This document shows, in pieces, positions 12,252 through 24,386 of a stretch of 64,000 bases of DNA. Under the pieces are notes generated by a model. That model was not told where the DNA came from, ran no database searches, and saw only the letters and a list, made by a program, of their open reading frames with translations. The stretch is from Undaria pinnatifida (taxonomy: Eukaryota; Sar; Phaeophyceae; Laminariales; Alariaceae): assembly GCA_012845835.1 (NCBI GenBank), contig JABAKD010000020.1, positions 4,982,720-5,046,719 of the forward strand, given 5' to 3'. The translations under genes were made by a program, and so were the position numbers. Positions within the stretch are counted from its first letter, which is position 1; the number at the start of each line of letters is the position of its first letter.

Positions 12252-13313
12252 GTGCCAGTGCTCCGATACTATTTCTTTTCCCTACCCGCTCTCGTGAAGC
12301 ACGTTCATACTTTTGAAGGGCGTCCCGCAGGGATTGTAGTCAAGCTCAAATCTGAGCGTTCGATCGTGTTTCCGTTGAACGGGAACCTGAACAGCCTTCA
12401 CGGCTACCGGATCGACTGCATCATTAAGGGAGATGCCTGTACTCGCCCCGGGAAAATTGCCAAACAAGTCAACACAAACGACTACCATCTCGCGGCCGGA
12501 CACTCCCACGAGGCGCTGTTCCGCAAGACCGCGGAGCAGCAAGGGATCGTCCTTGAAGGAAAGCTGCTCGAGTGCAAAGGGTGCTCCATGGCGAAGGGTC
12601 TCCGCCAAGGTATCAAGCAGTCCACACACACTCGAGCAGATAAGAAATTAGTTAGGGCTTTTGTAGATGTGAGTGGGCCTAACGTGGTAAAGTCTCACGA
12701 GGAAATGCGTTGTACTCTCACGGTGCGCGACGGTTTGTCACGGTATACGTGGGTGTACTTTATGCGCCACAAATCGGACGCCGCGGAAACGTTCAAGCAG
12801 TTCCTCTCCGATACACGTGCATTTGGTGTTCCGTCACAGGTGGTGACCGTCCGATTCGATGGGGGCGGTGAATTTTGTTGGGGGAAGTTCGGCGACCTGT
12901 GTAGATCGCGATGCATTAAGCAAGAACTCACCACGGCCGACAGTCCCCAATCCAATGGCGTAGCCGAGCGCGCGCTAGGTTTGATTGAGACGGCCGCAAT
13001 GGCGGGTCGAATCCAAGCTCGTGAGCTTGTTCCCGAAGCGCACTTGCCGGCAACTGAATCGTCGTACTGGGAGTGCGATGCTTTGAACTGCACGGCAACG
13101 TCCGCTAACCCCACAAACAAGTCGCTGTACGAAATGTGCTACGGTACCCCCCCCCCCGGTAGTGCTTCTACCTTTCCTCAAGCCTGGTTACTGCAAGGTG
13201 AAGAGGGAGAACAAGTCTCAGGCAAAAGCACAGCGGTGTTTTTACTTGGGCCCTGCGCCCAACCACCCCCGAGACGCCATACGAGTGCTGACCAAACACC
13301 GTGCGCTGCTTAA
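12252..13313 (+). pseudogene. int: Copia integrase, near-complete core
   Basis: This 353-residue ORF starts just downstream of the protease. It has an HHCC-type zinc-binding region (AAGHSHEALFRK then LLECKGCSMAKG), then the DDE core: first Asp in AFVDVSGP, second in VRFDGGGEF, and Glu in SPQSNGVAERALG. These are the catalytic residues that insert element DNA. The C-terminus shifts frame near 13150, in a run of C residues (ACGGTACCCCCCCCCCGG), and continues in the ORF at 13162. It is the best-preserved domain of the element. Confidence 0.9.
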
Positions 13314-13602
13314 TACGCGTCATGTGACCTGGCAACGCGTGTCGCCTTCACCACCTGTACCTGCCCAAATGCATGAATTCCTGTCTAAGGAGGAAGGGGG
13401 ATCCGAGGTCGACGACGGGAGCACGTCAGATCGAGGTGGTGGTGGAGTGGCGGACGAGCAGGACGAAGGTCTGGCTCGCCTGATCGACCTCGACGTGACG
13501 TGGGGGTTTGATCTGCACGCGTTCTTGCGGGAGCGCTCACAGGAGACACCGGCTGCCGGCGATGCTGGCGGTCTGCACGCGCGCTTGCAGGAGCGCTCAT
13601 AG
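13162..13602 (+). pseudogene. Copia integrase C-terminus and linker
   Basis: The frame continues after the poly-C slip with residues typical of the copia integrase tail (KAQRCFYLGPA, then NTRHVTWQRVSP). It then runs into an acidic, low-complexity linker before RT. The linker holds a direct repeat of about 72 bp (GCGCTCACAGGAGACACC-type units, 13530-13620) and a second pair near 13640 and 13720. Confidence 0.7.
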
Positions 13603-14198
13603 GAGACACCTGTCGCCGGTGATGCTGGCGACAGAACAGCCGAGAGATGGATTCGTCTCAAGGGAGCGCGGTGGACGTCTCCTCGGTCCCCTCAGGGAGG
13701 GCCGAAACAGTCGAGACGATGGATTCGTCTGAAGGAGGCGCGGTGAACGCTTCCTCGGTCCCGGCAGGGAGGGTCGAACGCGGCTCAGACGCATCAGCAG
13801 CCTCCGGCACCGACCAAGAGAACGGCGACGATCCCCCCGCGGTCCTGTCGGGAAGGGCAGCTCACGAGCTCAGTAGCTACAGTAATGGGCCGGACTCGGG
13901 GTCAGAGTCAACGCCTGCAGGATGAATCTGCTCAACGTCAGCGTGTGATCGAGGACGCGATGACTACGGCAGTACAAAGTGGACGGAGTTTGGGAGTATA
14001 CTGGCGAACACATCCTGGACGACGGAGGACGAAATGGCCATGATGGCTGGAGGACCTGCTGTGGAAGAAAACAAAGAGGTGTCAAACGTGTGCACGCCGA
14101 GTGGTTTTCCAGAAGATGTAGAACCACCCCCGGAATCCGTAGCAGATGTAGAGGGTTCCCAGTACAAAGCGGCGTGGCGCAAGGCCATGAAAACTTAA

Positions 14199-15224
14199 GG
14201 CTATGAGTTGGACGGACACAAAATGACCGTTACATACGAAGTTGCGACTCCGCCGCAAGGGCGGAAACCTGTACGTGCAAAAAGGGTAATATCGTACCAG
14301 ACTGACAACGATGGTATCATAGCGAAGAAGAAAGCAAGACTTGTGGCTAAGGGCTTTAGCCAGGTGCAAGAATAAGATTATTTTGGAACGTTTGCACCAA
14401 CTCCATCATCAGCGTCGATCAAAATTTTGGCGGCCGTTGCAAACGAGCAAGGTCTGAAGATTTTCCATTTTGACGTAGGACAAGCTTTTGTCCGCGCGAA
14501 ACTCGACGCCGAGATATACATGAAACTACTCGATGGGTGTGGTGACATGTCATGAAAGACTGTTCACCTCAACAGATCACTATATGGTCTAACACGGAGT
14601 GGACGGCAGTTGGCCGGACTACTGGTAGAGACCGTGGTAGAATTCGGCATGGAACAGAGCAGTACTGATCCTTGTGTTTTTCGCATGGTTGTGGATGGCA
14701 AGGCAGAAATGAGTATGGCCGTTCATGTAGATGACATTGTGATTGCAGGATCGGACGAGACATGCAGAGACTTCCACGCCGCATTAAATACTAAGTTTCC
14801 CACAAATAACCTACGCGAGTTAACTTGGTATACTGGTTGTGCTTTCAAACGTAACTGGGAATTGGGCACGTTGGAGAGCACGCAGAAGGCTTTCGTCGAA
14901 AGCATGCTGAATCATCTTGGTGTGAACTCGTCCTCTGACATCCCCGCGACCCCTGGCGTTGAACTAGGTCCAAGAGAGGAGGGCGAATCAAAGGGAGACA
15001 GGCTGTACAGGAAGGCTGTGGGCAGTCTGATGTGGCTGTCGACCATGACGCGGCCAGACATCTCAAACGCGGTTCGTGCTGTGGCGCGCCATTATCACAA
15101 CCCCACAGACAGGCACCGGAAAGCACTTCTGAAGATCATGGCATACCTCCACGGAACAAGGGGTATGGGATTTGACTTTTGTAAGGGGTTCGGGGTTGCA
15201 TCTGACTGCATATGGCGATGCTGA
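14199..15224 (+). pseudogene. rt: Copia reverse transcriptase with two internal stops
   Basis: One frame encodes the RVT_2-type polymerase: KKKARLVAKGFSQ, then FHFDVGQAFVRAKLDAEIYM with the first catalytic Asp, then NRSLYGLTRSGRQ, then the active-site box AVHVDDIVIAG (VDD form of the YxDD motif), and finally YRKAVGSLMWLSTMTRPDI. TAA at 14373 and TGA at 14553 interrupt it, and the frame is lost near 15200. RT would copy element RNA to DNA; this copy is inactive as read. Confidence 0.9.
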
Positions 15225-15732
15225 CTACGCTGATGAGTCCAATGACAAGCGCTCGGTGTCGGGGACGGTAATTACCTTGGGGGGTGCTACCGTCAGTTGA
15301 GCAAGTAGCACGCAGAGGTGCGTTACGTTGTCTACAGCAGAAGAAGAGTATGTAGCCCTGGGTGAAGGGGTGAAGGAGGCTATGTTTACCGGGGCAGTAA
15401 TATCTTTTATTTGTCCAGAGCTAACTGGATCGTGTGTTCGAGTTTTTGAAGATAATCAAGAGGTCATAGCACTAGCTGAGAACCCTCTTAGTTCTGCGCG
15501 GAGCAAGCACATAGATGTGCGGTTCCATTTCGTCCGAGGGCCACTCCGCGCAAAGAAAATTGACATTCAATTCGTAGCTTCGGAAGAGCAGCACGCGGAT
15601 ATTTTGACGAAATCCCTTGCTGCGACCCCTTTTAAATCTCACCGTAAGTTTTTGTTGAACTACCGTTGGGGGATGGGTAAGGGGTGTGAGCATTATTCGA
15701 TTAGTACCATGTTTGAGTCATGTGAGGAATAA
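15202..15732 (+). pseudogene. rnh: Copia RNase H domain with nonsense codon
   Basis: After a frameshift the domain begins TAYGDADYADESNDKRSVSG, with the first acidic residue. It continues to LSTAEEEYVALGEGVKEA and FEDNQEVIALAENP, and ends with RSKHIDVRFHFVR and ADILTKSL, all hallmark copia blocks. A TGA at 15298 sits where copia proteins usually have the Trp of a VSW motif. The ORF ends about 260 bp before the 3' LTR. Confidence 0.88.
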
Positions 15733-15979
15733 CTTGTCAGGCCGTCACCCAACGCTGCTTTGAGGGGCATGGGTGAGTAGGGCGCTGCTTGGCCTTTTAG
15801 TTTTTGGCCATGGTCATCGTTTGAATGCGGCTATTGTTACAATTACGATAGTCTGGATGATGTGAGACATACAGAGGGTTTTGACCTGGTGGCCGGGTTT
15901 CCTCCTGCGGGACTGTCGTTAGCTATTCTTCGGTCCTGGCTTGTGGTTTTGGATGCCCGCTCGGTCTCGTCACTGCTGT

Positions 15980-15995
15980 GAAGAGCCAGGGAGGA
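15980..15995 (+). promoter_or_regulatory. Polypurine tract of copia element
   Basis: The mostly purine GAAGAGCCAGGGAGGA abuts the 3' LTR, in the place expected for plus-strand priming. Confidence 0.65.
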
Positions 15996-16211
15996 TGTTA
16001 GTTTGGATCGTCACAGCACGACGGTTACAAGTGTTGCAGAGGGTTGCGTATACATTCGTAGGTGTTTTTATGCAATTTCTCTCATGAGAGGAGAGCGCCA
16101 GCACTCCGCTCTCCGATCCTTCTCTCCTCTCTGTCCTCAAATACAACGAAGACAAAGAAACTCGTCAAACCGCGAGGCGGTCAGGGCATCCAGGCTTGGA
16201 CTCTAGGAACA
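15996..16211 (+). repeat. 3' LTR of copia element
   Basis: It starts TGTTAGTTTGG and ends GGAACA. It differs from the 5' LTR by substitutions and small indels, consistent with an old insertion. Confidence 0.85.
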
Positions 16212-16319
16212 TAGGCGTACACATGTTGGTACAGCTGTCGCCAGGGACTCGCGCAGCACGATATTTGTATCTGTTGTCAACTTGTCTGCGTCGGTGGACG
16301 ATGGACAATTGCTATACAA

Positions 16320-16450
16320 ACTCAGCAGCAGCCAGCAGCAGCCAGCGGGCAGCAGGCAGCAGTAGACTACATAAAACAGAGAGCAGGCAGCAGCAGGGAA
16401 CATCATGCTGCAAATCCAGCATTAGCCAGCAGCAGTCAGCAGGGAAAGTA
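16320..16450. repeat. CAG-rich imperfect repeat
   Basis: CAGCAGCCAGCAGCAGC-type units. The same block and flanks occur near 18.05 and 23.76 kb, so it belongs to the duplicated unit. Confidence 0.8.
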
Positions 16451-16699
16451 ACAATAATAGATTTGCCGGTAGATGAAATAACGGCATCTGCCGGTGCTTA
16501 AGATGGAAATTGGAAGCCTCGTGGCTTGAACGGCAACGCACGGTTAGCAGATGGAGAACATTTGGAACCCCGCCCGGGCGTGCTTGTTTCTAATGCGCAC
16601 ATCTACGGGCTACAATGCTACGTAAAAAATTCAACACCAGATACACGAGGCATGCCTCTGAATCAATCGCCCGGCTCGTCAAGGCTGGGCAACACTTAC

Positions 16700-16774
16700 C
16701 CGAAGTTGCCGTCGGTGTCGGTGTTGGGTCCTGGGCGGCAGGATCTTGCGTAGGGCTTGCCGCCGTACTCGGAA
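16700..16774 (-). CDS. PTS cassette exon 17 (nearest the giant exon)
   Basis: 75 nt, phase 1-1. The acceptor is CACTGCAG and the donor CGG|GTAAGT. It encodes a VPSTAASPTQ... module ending TPTATSG. It is the last cassette before the copia-bearing intron. Confidence 0.65.
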
Positions 16775-17310
16775 CTGCAGTGATTGTGGTTGGGGTGGAA
16801 AGGATATAACCGCGAAACGTCATTGTCGGAACGTCGACAGCGGCGTCGTTATCGGGGCTTTCATGGATCGATTTCAGTGTATGATGCGAGAACATGATTC
16901 AAGTCTCGATTGACACTTGTTCAACGGAGGCGAGTAAGGTTGTGAAGACTGGGGTGATATTTTCAAGTTTGTGGGCACTACGTGCATCCAAAGAGATCTA
17001 GTGTCTAGAATATAGCTCGATAGTCGGCAAATAGGGACTGTTGGGATTGTTTGTGGTATTTCCAAGTTGTCGGATGCGTGCATCCGAAGGGATCCAGTGT
17101 CCAGGGCACAGCTCGATTGTCGGGCAGCAGAAATAAAAGTCATGAACGCACCCGTGCTTTCTTCTACCAAAACATACGAACACTAAAATGATACAAGGTC
17201 GGCATCTCTATCAAGCACGTGGTTTCCGATATTGTGGTGAGCAAAACGAGGTATGCAAGATCAGCATCTCTATCAAGCACGTGGTTCCCCAAGACTCGGA
17301 TGGCACTTAC

Positions 17311-17394
17311 CCGAGGTTGCAGACGGTGTCGGTGTCGGATTTTGCGTGTAAGCCCCTTGCGTGGGGCTCGGCGTCGTGCTTGGGACGACGGTGG
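17311..17394 (-). pseudogene. PTS cassette 16, acceptor lost
   Basis: 84 nt at the same spacing as intact copies, with a perfect GTAAGT donor. The acceptor CAG reads CGG. It is probably skipped. Confidence 0.55.
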
Positions 17395-18049
17395 CCGCCG
17401 ATATCGTTGAATTGGGAAACAAAACGAGCATTTATTGCCGGGACGTTGGCGACGATGCCATCGTCGGGGTTCCAGTACTAGGCATATGGTCCGAGAATGA
17501 AGCCGGTATCGAGTAACGCTGGTGCATCAGAAATAATGGCTCTTAGCGTCATTCGTAGTCAATGAGATTCGCCTTTACTGTAGGCGAGGGGGACATACTA
17601 CGTACCAGGTGCACAGGCAAACAAACAACCTCCAAATTTCGAATGGCACGTAATGCGCCCCATGTACTGCGTATAACTCTTCTAGCCCTCAGTGGTGGCG
17701 TGTCTCGTGCAATGTAGGTTGTGGTACGACGTGCATCTCTTCATATTAAAGTGGCTCTCGAACAATTGGATCAATAGTTCGCGCCCAAAGAAGCTAGGTA
17801 GTGCCTGAGGTGGAGATTCGCCTGCTTCTGGCATTAAATATACGTATATACGGATTAGAACACCTAGGGATTTAGGTCGGCCCCTCTGCCCCTATGGCGA
17901 ACGGGCCAATTTCGGGAAGTACGGGTTGTCATGCAGTACATGCCACATAAAGTTGTTGGCGTTAGGCTTATCGTAGGCACAAGGGGGAACATTGTGTGAG
18001 TGCCGGAGGCGAAGGTTTTCAACGGTAGTTGATCTGCGCGTCTTGCGAG

Positions 18050-18215
18050 CATCAGCACCAGGCAACAACAGCAGCCAGGCAGCAGCAGACAGCAGCAGAC
18101 ATACCGAGAGCAGACAGCAGCGTGCAGCAACAGGCTGCAAAGCCAGGGTTTGCCGGCGCAGCAAGCAGGGGTAATATCCGACAACAAGCAGAAGCAGCAA
18201 CAGCAGCAGCAGCGG
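18050..18215. repeat. CAG-rich imperfect repeat
   Basis: Second copy of the CAGCAGG/CAGACAGCAG block, in an intron of the array. Confidence 0.8.
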
Positions 18216-18291
18216 ACTATGACGGTGTGTACAAGATGGAACAGACGAGTTACCGCCGTAGTAGATACTCCAAGAGTTGGGCAACACTGAC

Positions 18292-18369
18292 CTGAAGTAA
18301 CAGCTGGTGTAGGGTTGAGGGTGGAAGGCGATGGCCTGGGGCTTGCCGTTGTACTCGAAGGGTCGATAG
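18292..18369 (-). CDS. PTS cassette exon 15
   Basis: 78 nt, phase 1-1. The acceptor is TTACGGCAG and the donor CAG|GTCAGT. It encodes a diverged module, DPSSTTASPR...NPTPAVTSG. It is the first cassette downstream of the second Cys exon. Confidence 0.62.
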
Positions 18370-18559
18370 CTGCCGTAAGCGGTGAATCACGCAACACGAT
18401 AAGCAATCGTAGTCGGCTGCCAACTTCGGCGATGCCGTCGGGGCGTGCCCCACTCACAATGGGTGAATTATTGAACTAGAACCCCTTCAGTGTGCAACAA
18501 CATGCGTTGGAGACCTCTAACACCCCCTCCGCCTTATTCCTGGTGTTCCCCCCCTCGTA

Positions 18560-18900
18560 CAATGACCTAAGTGTTTTGTTTGAGGCAACACCGAAGGTTC
18601 CTTGGAGTCATCCCACGCTAGCGGTGCAGCTGAAGTTCCTGAGCTCCTGACATGTCATCATGATGAGGAGCTCAACACCTAACCCGAAAGTTGGCTTCGA
18701 ATACATCAGTTCGCGCTAACCCGACAAAAATATCTAAGCGCTAATAAGGGTGATAGTCCTATAGCGGAAACTATTCGTGAAGCTATCATTATAACCGACA
18801 GTTCCGCGCTTGAGGAGCTCAACCAGTGAAAAGGTCAGAAAAAAAGCGCTTGGGAGAAAAATTGCTAACCCCTATCGTGGGATGACTTTCTGGTGCAGAA
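18560..18900. repeat. Intronic repeat T, copy 1, with hairpin
   Basis: A diverged copy lies at 25240-25560. Both share a CCCACG(C/G)TAG.GGTGCAGC-like block and an 8-bp inverted repeat (here 18641-18648 with 18666-18673). Function unknown. Confidence 0.55.
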
Positions 18901-19369
18901 ATCTTCACAACCATCTTGTGCTGAATCGCTTGGGTCGTCGTCAACTTGAACGACGGCCAGAAAAGGAATCAATCCCATAATTGTATCCAGTTCCGTACAA
19001 CTTATTTGTTGTACTCTCTTGACAGAATGGCCCGTTCAATCGGCGGTAAAGACTTGCCGGCAGTCAGGCGCCCAAGAGGCATCCGCGCGAACCTGAGTGG
19101 CAATGATAACTTGCCGTTGTGGCAATACGTCGACGGAGTACGCCGCGAAGTGTCTTTCAGTATCCCCGGGACCGGCAAGGCCTGTAATGATTTCGCTGGA
19201 TTCAGTGTCTAGACGTTGGTCAATATTGTTATTCCGCATCCCGTTCCTGACATTGTACATCTTGTACCTGGTGTGTGTTCGGCGGAGCATAATAACCATT
19301 CTAGGCATATCAATCGCGCTGTTTGGAGCAAACAGCAAGATAATCCACCCTTTCTCCAGCCGCACTCAC

Positions 19370-19573
19370 TTTGACAGCACTTTTCGTCGCTGCATAGATT
19401 GTCGACCAATTCCAACCTGCGACCTCTGGAAAAGACCGTGAAGTCGTCGTCGAAATAATCGTTGTCCGTGTCCCACGTTAGGCAGTTACCAGCACCAGGG
19501 TTAGCCGCCGAACCAGACCCGCACGCCCATTCTTCACATTTAATACAGTCGGGGTTGTCCAGCGTACATGCCG
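19370..19573 (-). CDS. Cys-rich domain exon, copy 2
   Basis: 204 nt, phase 1-1. The acceptor TTGGCAG follows a pyrimidine-rich tract, and the donor is AAA|GTGAGT. It encodes C-x6-C-x2-C-x4-C-x13-C, an acidic spacer, then C-x4-C-C. The conserved pieces are C-E-x-W-x-C, AGNCL and LCSDEKCCQ. Copy 1 at 36.4 kb has the same Cys spacing with many substitutions, so selection for the fold is likely. I do not recognise the domain; all eight Cys could form disulphides in a secreted protein. It sits between PTS cassettes 14 and 15. Confidence 0.7.
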
Positions 19574-20570
19574 CTGCCAATACGAACGCGCGGAGAAGAG
19601 AAAGCCAAACAATGTGGGCGGAGCTATTCAGGTTGACGTGGCCTGCAACTCACGTTGCGTGGAGCAAAAACGGATAGATCACTCTTCCAGGAAGCCGTCA
19701 CAGCGGCCAGCCGACGGAGGCAAACCCGACATGAGGTGATGCCCTTGCACAAAGGTACAACTATATACAGTTTGGCTTCAGGTCATTGTTGCTTGCGTGT
19801 TTAGCACTTTAACGTACTCCCAGACTGCAAAGCTGCATGGAGCTGCATCTTGATTCGCGAATGTGAGTTTTGCATATACCTCTAAATTGAACCGTCTACG
19901 AAAGTCAATGGTTCCGCCAGCAGCGTCGCCGTGGTATCGTTTTGGTTGTGCAGAATTGTTTCGCCTGCCGACGTTAAAAGAAAGTTGAATGTTACAGCAG
20001 AGCAGTGATCCTCTCTTCGTTGTCCGCGTCCTGGAGGTGATGAGCAGATAAAATCACCTTTCTGCGCACCTGATTACCTTTTATATATAGCACTACCCGC
20101 CAACACAGCGTTCAGGCGTTCCCATTCGGATTGGAAACCACTTTTAAAAATAACACCACCCACCAACACAGCCTTCAGGCCTTCCCAATCAGATTGGAAA
20201 CCAGGATCAGATACCCAATGCATGTACGCGATTCTCGTCATACATAGCGGTCGCGTGTTCAATTGGCATTCAACAAAGGCTGACACTAGTTCTCCGTGTT
20301 GATAGCAGCAATTGTGTACATTCTTTCTCTGAGTCCGGACGTCCGCGTGAAAACAATACCTGTTTTTATCTTGGGGTCCTCACACCACATTCGCGCCGAT
20401 TTTTTTTTTTATCTACGTGAAAACCGAGTAAATTGTCAATGTGTCTTGAGCCGAATACCGTAGCTCTGGCACAGAACGAGAACAACCACGGGCTACGACG
20501 ATACGCAGGGATACAGCATTTGAATTTGCACCAATCGCTTGGTGATCCAAGAATAGGGGGGAATACAAAC

Positions 20571-20654
20571 CCGAAGTTGCAGACGGTGTCGGTGTCGGAT
20601 CCTGAGTGGCAGGCCATTGCGTTGGGCTTGGCGACGTACTTGGAGCACCAGTGT
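20571..20654 (-). CDS. PTS cassette exon 14
   Basis: 84 nt, phase 1-1. The acceptor is AACGGCAG and the donor a weak GTTTGT. It encodes DTGAPSTSPSPTQ...SATSG. It is the last cassette upstream of Cys exon copy 2. Confidence 0.55.
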
Positions 20655-21224
20655 CTGCCGTTTTTGTTTTATTGGGGGCCGAAGATAATTTTATCCTTTT
20701 CAGAATGCGGAAGTCGATGTTGCCGTCGGTGTGGGACCCGATATTACGACTATCTTCCACCGACACGAAAACAGGAACGACAATTGGTTATGGTTCTATT
20801 CTTCTTTATGATCAATATTCCTTAGCTGCAGTGCAGGCGAGGGGCATATATCCGGCCGGGTTTTGCGTATCTGCTGTATATAGTCTGTCAACGATGATAT
20901 ATAATTCTGTCCCGTTGCTCCTAGACGGTTACGAACAAGGCTTTCAAACTGCTTGCTCATATACGTACTTACGGTGTTGTTTCACGGCTCATGGGTTCGG
21001 CTTCGTTCGGAATGCAAAACAGGGGATGTGGGGATGACAGACGATATGCACAACATACACTGTAGTCCCCGAATACCCATGCCACTTTCGTAACGCTAAC
21101 CCAGATATCGGAAGCCGGCCCCTCCTCCACCCTCCCCACTACGGTACGTATGTCGTGCCTTCATTTTTATGGCGAGAATATCTCAGATTTTTCTCCCCTC
21201 GTCGACTCGCGATATAATATTATA

Positions 21225-21281
21225 AAAAATGAAAATACACTCCAGCTGTGAGATCGAAGATTTCGTCGAAACTCATCTTTA
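21225..21281 (-). repeat. R-family repeat, very short 3' fragment
   Basis: Only the terminal 55-60 bp are present (AAAATACACTCCAGCTGTG side), next to an AT-rich TATTATAAAA flank. Confidence 0.75.
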
Positions 21282-21359
21282 TATATATGTTGTACCTACC
21301 CACGCTGCCATTTGGGCGCTCTCAGCAGCAGTTGATCCTTTCTCTCGGCATTTTTGCAA

Positions 21360-21460
21360 ATAAAACCAAAATCTCACCACGGTGAGAATCGAACTCAAGG
21401 ACCAACGCTAGTAGTAGTATTCGACGGTAACCGTTAGACCACCGGGGCGACCGGCTTGCT
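21360..21460 (-). repeat. tRNA-like (SINE-head-like) sequence
   Basis: On the minus strand, GCCCCGGTGGTCTAACGG looks like a tRNA 5' half with A box. TGAGTTCGATTCTCA forms a good T arm (B box). The acceptor stem has one mismatch and a G-U pair, and the anticodon arm is not convincing. The 5' part is shared with 45.57-45.66 kb. It is more likely a tRNA-derived repeat than a functional tRNA. Confidence 0.5.
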
Positions 21461-22164
21461 TAAAGTATGATTGGCTTAGGACAACCGCATAGAAGTGGGG
21501 GTTGGTCGGGCTGCGCGAACGAATGTCTTCGAAGTCATATTTCGGGTGAGATATTCACCTCCTCTTCATGGTAGGACCTTCTACCAAAGTGTAGATCTAT
21601 GTATGCTGTGAATTGTTCTCCTCAAGGCTTGGCAGGGTCCTATCACGTCGTCTGTTCTAAGAATTGTGCCTGCACCTGGCATGGTTGAATACCTGGATTC
21701 AGCTCTTGTGTCTTGCGTACCCCGGTGGTGTCGTGCAGTGTCAGCATCGCTCGTGAAAGCGCAGGGTTATGTAACATGCGTAGGATACTGCAGACCATAG
21801 TTCCGCGTTATAGAGATGTTCCACATTATTGAAATACGGTCCGCTTAGACACTTAATTTTGGTAATCTGTCGCATAGGTTAATAATGCGGCTTGCGTCGT
21901 CACGGTTCTCCTGCACAGCAGGGTCACGCCTGTTTGAGCTACGTAACGCGTAAGCTGCCGGTGCCTAAGATGGAAATTCGAAGCCTCGTGGTTTGAACGG
22001 CACCGCACCGTAGTCAGATGGAAAAAATTTGGAACCCCACCCGCGCCTGCTTGTGATTCATGTTAACTAATACGGGCTGTCATGGTTCGTATAAAATGCA
22101 ATACCAGGTACACGATGTGCATCTGCGTCAATCGCTTGGCTCGTCAAGGCTGGGCAGCACTTTC

Positions 22165-22248
22165 CCGAAGGTGCCGTCGGTGTCGGGGTTGGGATTTGGG
22201 CGGCAGGTCCTTGCGTAGGGTTTGCTGTCGTACGCGGAACTGCGGTGG
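22165..22248 (-). pseudogene. PTS cassette 13, donor lost
   Basis: The cassette is recognisable and its acceptor region kept, but the donor reads GGAAAGT instead of GGTNAGT. Confidence 0.5.
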
Positions 22249-22737
22249 CTGTTGGTTGCGGTGAATAGGGTACAAGCGCGAAACATCATTGTCGGAACGC
22301 CGACCGCGGCATCGTCGTCGTGGCGTCCATCAATCGATTCAAGTGTATAACGCGAGAAAACGACTCAAGTCGATTGACACTTTGTGCAACTGAGGCGAGT
22401 ATGGGTTGTGCGGATTGTGATGGTAAATTCAATTTGTGGGCACTACGTGCATCCGAAGAGATCTAGTGTCTAGGACACAGCTCGATAGTCAGAGAGAAAG
22501 GATTGCTAGGGTTGTGTGTGGCATTTCCAATTTGCCGAATATGTGCATCCGGAGAGATGCAGCGTTAAGGGCACAGCTCGATAGTCGGACAGCAGGAAAA
22601 TATATCATGAACGCACCCGTGCCTTCTTGTGCCAAAACATACGAACCTTAAAATGATATTATGGTGAGCAAAGAGAGATATACCAGATCTACCTCTCCAT
22701 TCAGCACGCGGTGCCCCAAGACTCGGGTGGCACTTAC

Positions 22738-22821
22738 CCGAGGTTGTAGACGGTGTCGGTGTCGCGTCTTGCGTGAAAGGCCCTTGCTTGGGGCTCGGCG
22801 TCGTGCTTGGAATGACGGTTG
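22738..22821 (-). CDS. PTS cassette exon 12
   Basis: 84 nt, phase 1-1. The acceptor is ATCGGCAG and the donor CGG|GTAAGT. It encodes ATVIPSTTPSPKQ...STTSG. Confidence 0.65.
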
Positions 22822-23754
22822 CTGCCGATATCATTGGATTGGGAAACAAACGAATACTCATTTGTCGGAACGTCGACGACGACGCCATCGTCGGAGTTTT
22901 CGTCCTTCGCCTTCCAGTACTAGGCATATAGTCCGAGAATGATATCAGTTTCGACCTACACCGGTACAACACAAACCGGTGATACTGGCTTGTATCGTGT
23001 TGCGTAGTCAACGAGGTTCACCGTTAGTACAGGCGAGGGGGACAGGTCCGGCTGAGGTTTGGCGGGCTATCATGCCGTAGATTCAGCTTGCTATATTTAT
23101 GCAACGCTACTCCGAGGGGAAGGCAACATTCTTTTATCGTTGGTTTCTCGTCTCTGCCAAAGTTGTTCATGACTCATGGTTGCTTTGGGGTCGAACGCAA
23201 GACTAAGGGGCTGACAGAGACGATGTTAGCCATAGCTCTGATAATCTCGATATACTTGCAATGTCCGTAACGCCACGCGAAGCGTCAGAGCATTCCACAT
23301 GCTTAGAAGTAGTTCATTCCAGGTGCAAAGACAAATTGACACCCACTAAATGTCTACTGGCACGTAGCGCTCTCCCGACTCTACGTCTATCAGTACTAGT
23401 CTGGCATTAGAAACAAACACCTACGGGTTAGAACTCGTAGGGGTTTGGGTCGGTCCGTATGTCTCAATGGCGGAGGGGGCACATTTGGGAACTACGGGTT
23501 CTCGTGCAGTGCATGCCATATACGTAGTTGACGATAGTCCAGTCATAGTACAAGGGGCAACATTGTGTGAGTCCCGGAGGTAAAACGTTCAAACGGCAAC
23601 TGATATGTGAGTCTCGTGGGCCGTCGGAAGATAGATATCGTCGACAACATATAAGATACTACTGTAGTATAGACTTCGCTAGGAACTCACGCAGCAGGAT
23701 AATTCTAGCTGCTACCAGCTTGTCTGCGTTGGTGGATGGTAGACGGTCGTCATA

Positions 23755-23990
23755 CGAAACTCAGCAGCAGGTAGTAGTAGCCAGACAGTAGCAGCCAGCA
23801 GCAGCAGACAGCAGCAGATAGAGAGCAGGCAGCAGCAGGCAGCAACATGGTGCAAAGCCGGCATTAGCCAGCAGGAGCTAGCAGGAGCATCGAACCCTAC
23901 AAAAGGCACAAGCAGCAGCAGCAGCTGGCAGCAGAAGGCAGTAAAGCCAGCACCAGTAAGAGACAGCTAGAAGAAGCAGCAGTTGCAGTC
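23755..23990. repeat. CAG-rich imperfect repeat
   Basis: The longest of three CAGCAGCAG/CAGGCAGCAG blocks. Its upstream flank (CTTGTCTGCG.TGGTGGA) matches that of the 16.3-kb block. Confidence 0.8.
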
Positions 23991-24386
23991 AGCTCGGTGC
24001 GTGTGGGTGGGCTACTGTTCAGTCTTAAAAAGTAGGGCACGTGAAAGCCCGAAGGCGGTTTTGCTGAAGCGCCTTAGTAGCCGTTAAGTATGCAATGCCG
24101 ACAACGCAAGGTGATATGAAGCCATGATCGACTGTTCCCATAATGGTTTTTCGTCCGTCCGCACAAGGGCAATAGTAGATGACGACGACAAATCCAAGGT
24201 TATTCCGTTGTCTGTTGCTCGCGATGCCCTAGATCGCTGTCCTGCAAGGTGCATCACAACACACTAAATGCAAGGTAAAGCCAACGAAAGATCCGCCCTC
24301 AGGTTGATTAGCTAGTAAATATAAACCCGATTAAACGACCGCCAACTGTAGTACGTTTGGTGACCCAAGACATGGAAGGCACTAAC

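Larger units (their letters stand above)
10116..16211 (+). mobile_element. Ty1/copia LTR retrotransposon, degenerate
   Basis: Two direct repeats of about 220 bp flank gag, protease, integrase, reverse transcriptase and RNase H remnants in the copia order (integrase before RT). The reading frame changes repeatedly and nonsense codons interrupt RT and RNase H, so this copy cannot encode a full polyprotein. It lies on the strand opposite the host gene, within the predicted intron between the last cassette exon and the giant PTS exon. The 5-bp flanks (gatga and taggc) do not match, so no target duplication is visible. Confidence 0.9.
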
